This document shows positions 59,969 to 64,000 of a DNA stretch of 64,000 nucleotides, one piece after another; position 1 is the stretch's first letter; each line of letters starts with the position of its first letter. Origin of the DNA: Membranipora membranacea (taxonomy: Eukaryota; Bryozoa; Gymnolaemata; Cheilostomatida; Membraniporidae); assembly GCA_914767715.1 (NCBI GenBank), contig OU612074.1, positions 20,136,062 through 20,200,061 on the forward strand, given 5' to 3'. Below the pieces are notes generated by a model. The model searched no databases. It worked only from the letters and a program-made list of their open reading frames with translations, and was not told the DNA's origin. The translations under genes were made by a program, and so were the position numbers.

Positions 59969-60737
59969 TGTACCCAATGTCATATTAGAATAATAAATTA
60001 GTTAATGTGTACCGGACTAAGGCATCACATGTTATAATATACTCGGAACAACCCAACGAATGAATGCATATCAAATAATATGTCATGATTCAATGACAAT
60101 ATATTTATACTATATTTAGTTTTGGGTTCAACGCCCTTGGCTCATTTTGTGAATGAATACTGAATGCATGCACAAAGTTTCTTTAGTGAAGGTCCCACAC
60201 ACATCAATATTGCTTATCCTTTGGTAATTCTTCCCTAAAGCTAAATATAAGATTTTCAAATTTACAGCTCCTACATGATTATTATCCTTCAGGAAAATCA
60301 TCTTGTCTGTCTCCTTCACATAAAATGTGCGGAATATAAGGGGGAATAATGCCGGAATAAAAGTGGGTTTTCATTTAATTCATTTTGTCTTGATCAGATA
60401 ACTGGTGATGCACAAATGTTGGCTCTGAGATTTTACAGCATATAAGATTTGTAAGTTAATGGCTGCAAATAAAATGTTAACAACCATGGCTGGTGTTTGT
60501 TTTGTACTACCCGGCTTGCTGCGGTTCATGTCCAGTGATCATGGCAATATCTGTAGATAATGAGTCATTTATTTACAGTAATTTAGCCAAAATTATATTT
60601 TTAAGTTACTGATTTCAAATCTCAGTGGAAATGTTTGAAACAAAAATTATGATAATCTTTTCTTTGAACATTGATAGCCATTTAATTCCTACGCCATTAA
60701 CAATTCCCCTGTTGCCCCTGCTTTAGCAGTATCTGAT

Positions 60738-60743
60738 GTTTAT
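60738..60743 (-). terminator. Poly(A) signal after the RRM-like ORF
   Basis: AATAAA on the minus strand about 90 bp after the stop codon at 60830. Confidence 0.4.
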
Positions 60744-60829
60744 TTGCCAGTCTGTATCATAACATCCATTCCACTGAGATGTCATTGGTCGATTCACCCA
60801 GAAACCAACAGGAGAAAAACATTATAGTG

Positions 60830-61379
60830 TTAGAACTTATTGGTGATACCTAACAGGGATGGTGTTACACCGTCCCTGCACCCAACAACAGCTTTCATCG
60901 TGAACCTCAGGCTACTGCTGCTGTTGCTGATGGATCGTTGATTCTCTTTTGTCTTACGTAGTGTAATCTTGTGATCCAATAAATCCGAGCCTGCCAGATT
61001 TTTTATGACTATCTGTCTAGCGTCATAAGATGTTTTAAATACTACCCTACACCTAATCAAACTGATAATACTCAGTGAAGAGGGCACTTCAGTTAGACTA
61101 CTAACGCCTCCTGTTATCTCGTAAATATTATTCAATCTCTGCCACCTTTATATTATCCTAATTAGCGGCAGTCACGGAGATCAATCAATTTTTTGGCCGA
61201 CAGGAAAGTTTACACAGTAAGATGAAACCATGGTGGCGAGTTGTATAAGCCGCAAGGTTTTTGTTTACGCCCATCAGTTCGCAGACAGCATCGGTAGACT
61301 GATATGCACTAAGGCTGGACATTTTGGTATTCGGTGCCGCATGTGAGACTTTATCAACATGAAGAACGTTGTCAGCCAT
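60830..61379 (-). CDS. Possible two-exon gene with RRM-like C-terminal half
   Basis: The downstream open stretch (about 61127..60830) has the pattern of the second half of an RNA-recognition motif: CRVVFKTSYDARQIVIKNLAG followed by HKITLRK, then a Ser-rich tail and a stop, with AATAAA on the same strand about 90 bp beyond (near 60738-60743). Upstream, 61379..about 61200 opens with AAAATGGCTGAC, a good initiation context, and encodes MADNVLHVDKVSHAAP. A GTGGCAG acceptor at about 61134 fits, but I could not find a donor joining the two in frame, so the model is incomplete. It may be a pseudogene or need another exon. Confidence 0.4.
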
Positions 61380-62008
61380 TTTATTGATGCAACAATATGA
61401 GTATAAACATTGCGCCTGTAACCAACCCATGACAGCTAGCACGTAAAATCTGTTTTAAATTTTGCTAATCCTTCTAAAAAAATGTTATGTTCCTGGTTTT
61501 GGACATTAGCAAAGTATATATTCTTATATAACTCTAGATGTTTCCCTCTACCCTCATCATTTATTTGGACAAGTTTTTGGAATATGTATGTATCTGAAGT
61601 TGGCCAAGTTAAACTTCAGAACATTATTGTTGCAGTAGGGCGCAAAAAAAAGCTTAGGATATGAGCCATAGACAAGAGATTATGTATTTTAATGCATTCC
61701 GAATCTTAATCTTGAAGCAATTAGCAAACCATTTAATGTCTTACACACACTTTATCACCTTCTTTTGTTAGGCTAGGACTCTTGTCTCAGTTATTAACTT
61801 AGAGCCCCAAAGTGTGGAGGAATAATAGCAGATAATCCTCAGCTTATATCCTTTGTTTACTTTTCATCAGCCAATCAGGGACCAGTAATCCTCATAAGAC
61901 ACCGAGAAGCAACGCAAACCACCTGCATACAACTTTATGGTCTGCGGACATGAGACAAGGAGAGAATAGTGGGAGGGGCCAAGTCGTGTGGCAGGGAAAA
62001 ATCAATCA

Positions 62009-62016
62009 TTATAAAT
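62009..62016 (+). promoter_or_regulatory. Candidate TATA box of the achaete-scute-like gene
   Basis: TTATAAAT lies about 130 bp before the start codon, a plausible distance allowing about 100 bases of 5' UTR. Confidence 0.45.
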
Positions 62017-62144
62017 CAGAGAAGCTTAGCACGCGTCCAGCATTTATCATTGTGACACACGCTTCACACAACCGCTGACTCATTGCATTAGCACTTCTGC
62101 TGCCAGCCCACCTAGACTCCGGCACACTTCTTCTTCCCTTGAAA

Positions 62145-64000
62145 ATGGCGACGTTGCAACTGATGCCAATGACCACCATAAACGGTACGACATACGCAAC
62201 GGCACAACTCATTCTAACCACCGTGTCTCCGCAGAACCAGAACAGAAAGCAATCGCAGACAATCTTACCTAAACAAGAACCAACCAGCCCGACGCTACCG
62301 GAGAATGGAACACCAACAGACTTCCAGTTCAGCAGAGAGAACCCGACTAAGATTAAGATGGAGTGCGCTAAGAGGAGGATTCACTTCAGTAAGAAGGCGC
62401 TGACACACCCCCGACCTCAATCTGTAACCAGGAGGAACACAAGAGAGAGGAACAGAGTCAAGGCTGTGAATCAAGGTAGGCCTCCAGTCTATTATAATCT
62501 CCAGCGCGTTCAAAACAACATCGCATTTCTATCTCTATGTGGCGCAAAAATGGTACCTAACACTGTCATGCTTTCTTTTCAAGAGAATATTTTGGGGAAC
62601 GTTTATTACATGCTGTGGTCATTCCATCTCTGCTGCCACATTATTTTACACCGATATAGTCAATCAGCATTTGTGCAGTCCAATGAAACAAAGCCAGTAT
62701 GTTTTTTCAGATTTCTGGTAATTCTTACGACAAATGTAAATTATTTTAATCACTGATACTGTTCAAAATTGATTCTCAAAATAAGACTGCTGTGGGTAGA
62801 ACCTTTTTTTTGGCATGTTAACAACTCGAGCTAACACTATTATTCATCCTTCATCCTTTTGGTTAAGTATTTGTAGCAAAAAAAGGGATTGGCAAACAAA
62901 TTATTCTAGAACGAAATAATGCTTAATAATTCATGACATGTTGGGTGGGAGGGAAGGATAATTTAACATAACATCAGTGTGCCCATCGACAACAAAAAGG
63001 TGATATGTTTGTTTTCAGACCCAATAGCTCTAATTTGATTTTACATATCTAATTATATTTTATAATCGTGTACCACATTTTCAGTGCTAAAATCTTTCAA
63101 CTTGAAATTTTGTTTAACTTCCTACAAAATTATGACAATGAAATGGCTTGCAAACAAAAGGATTGTTTGGCACATGACAATAGATTTAATTCCTGTGGTT
63201 GTGAAAATTCAGCGAAAATATCATTGCTGCAGCTTTCTGACATGAGAGGTCGAGGGATTAATTTCACAATTTGACAGCTTTCACACTTTCTAATGTCAAG
63301 TCAACTGTTATTGTAATTGTGCTAATCCCTGCAAATAAAGAATTATAGACACATTCTGGTAATTTTAGTCATTAACATTGTGGTTTGATATACAAGTTAT
63401 CCAGTAAAAATCATCACAAACATTAACAGTGTAGGGGATTCTGATGATCGATTATTAAGTAGGATTAGCGCCTCTGGCAGCTTGTTTCAATGTGATCCGC
63501 TTACAAACATAAACACAAATATGACACATCTATATTGCTGACATACACTGACAGCAAATCAGACATTTTTGTTTTAGATACATTTGATAAATCCAATTAT
63601 CCATGGTCGGTTTGTTTTCGCTATTTGGGAATGTCATAGCTTAAGCTCTGTCTTATCACTGGTACATATACATATTAAGTGCAATAATTGACGTTTTGCC
63701 ACAAATTACTTATTCTCAATTTTTGTTTTTTAATTTCAGGATTTGTGACCCTTGCTAACCACGTTCCACCGGCGATGAGAAACAAGAAAATGTCAAAAGT
63801 GGACACACTCAAGGCAGCGATAGACTATATCAGGAACCTACAGGCAGCTCTGGACACAGACTCTCCACTTATCTGTGACGTCGCATCGGATGACATGAAG
63901 TCAGATGGAGGCAGCACCTGCCAGTCCTTGTCTCCTGCCTCCTCGTCGGCAGGTAGTGACACCTCCCCATCAAGTCCCGACAGTCCCGTGTACTCAATAT
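62145..64000 (+). CDS. ASCL: Achaete-scute-like bHLH transcription factor (5' part)
   Basis: Exon 1 is 62145-62475 (ATG in context AAAATGG). Exon 2 starts at 63740 after TTAATTTCAG and runs off the window. The bHLH begins with the basic region [15 protein letters not shown] and continues [32 protein letters not shown], the signature of the achaete-scute family (RERNRVK, NKK(L/M)SKV(E/D)TL, YI..LQ). The N-terminal 95 residues are Gln/Thr/Pro-rich. After helix 2 comes a Ser/Pro-rich, probably phosphorylated stretch ([19 protein letters not shown]), as in ASCL1. It should act as a heterodimer with an E-protein at E-boxes to specify neurons or sensory cells. A 1264-bp phase-1 intron splits the domain between basic region and helix 1. 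The stop codon is not in the window. Confidence 0.88.
62476..63739. other. Intron within the bHLH domain
   Basis: 1264 bp, GT-AG, AT-rich, with no repeat or hidden exon recognised. ORFs reading into it from exon 1 are artefacts of intron retention. Confidence 0.8.

Overview
The window is nuclear DNA from an animal. Its genes are split into short exons by GT-AG introns, poly(A) signals follow stop codons, SINE- and MITE-like repeats are common, and the recognisable genes are metazoan: the calcium-responsive transcription factor CARF, the ciliary protein RPGR, a centrin-like EF-hand protein, an achaete-scute bHLH factor and two TRIM-like RING/B-box/propeller proteins. The organism is probably an AT-rich invertebrate with cilia; nothing here fixes the phylum. 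All gene models were built by hand from splice sites and reading-frame phase, without transcripts.

Positions 1-32000 are an accessory, duplication-rich region. A 1.78 kb piece carrying the last three exons of CARF lies at 1-1780 and again, about 98% identical and in the same orientation, at 30176-31957, where it belongs to the complete CARF gene. Between the two copies are a repeat-filled spacer (1790-6800) and two tandem copies of an 11 kb cassette (about 6804-17875 and 18233-29580). Each cassette holds a plus-strand TRIM-like gene (RING, two B-box-like zinc-binding exons, coiled coil, NHL-type propeller). Converging on it are a well-conserved 105-codon minus-strand ORF and a minus-strand gene I do not recognise. 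The two TRIM copies differ mostly by silent changes in the B-box exon but mostly by amino-acid changes in the propeller exons, the pattern expected of a recognition surface under diversifying selection. One copy also carries a dead cassette exon.

Positions 30300-54250 are conventional gene space with a ciliary theme. CARF (minus, 11 coding exons, about 602 aa) is head-to-head with RPGR (plus, 19 coding exons, about 766 aa) across a 242 bp shared promoter region. The RPGR model ends in the prenylation motif CTIL, as the constitutive vertebrate isoform does. A centrin-like gene (minus, 6 exons, 233 aa) converges on RPGR and has an RFX X-box-like site just upstream of its start.

Positions 54250-64000 are sparse: repeats and a TIR element, a two-exon 98-aa gene of unknown function (59327-59968), a possible minus-strand gene with an RRM-like end (60830-61379), and an achaete-scute-like gene (62145 to beyond the window) whose bHLH domain is split by an intron.
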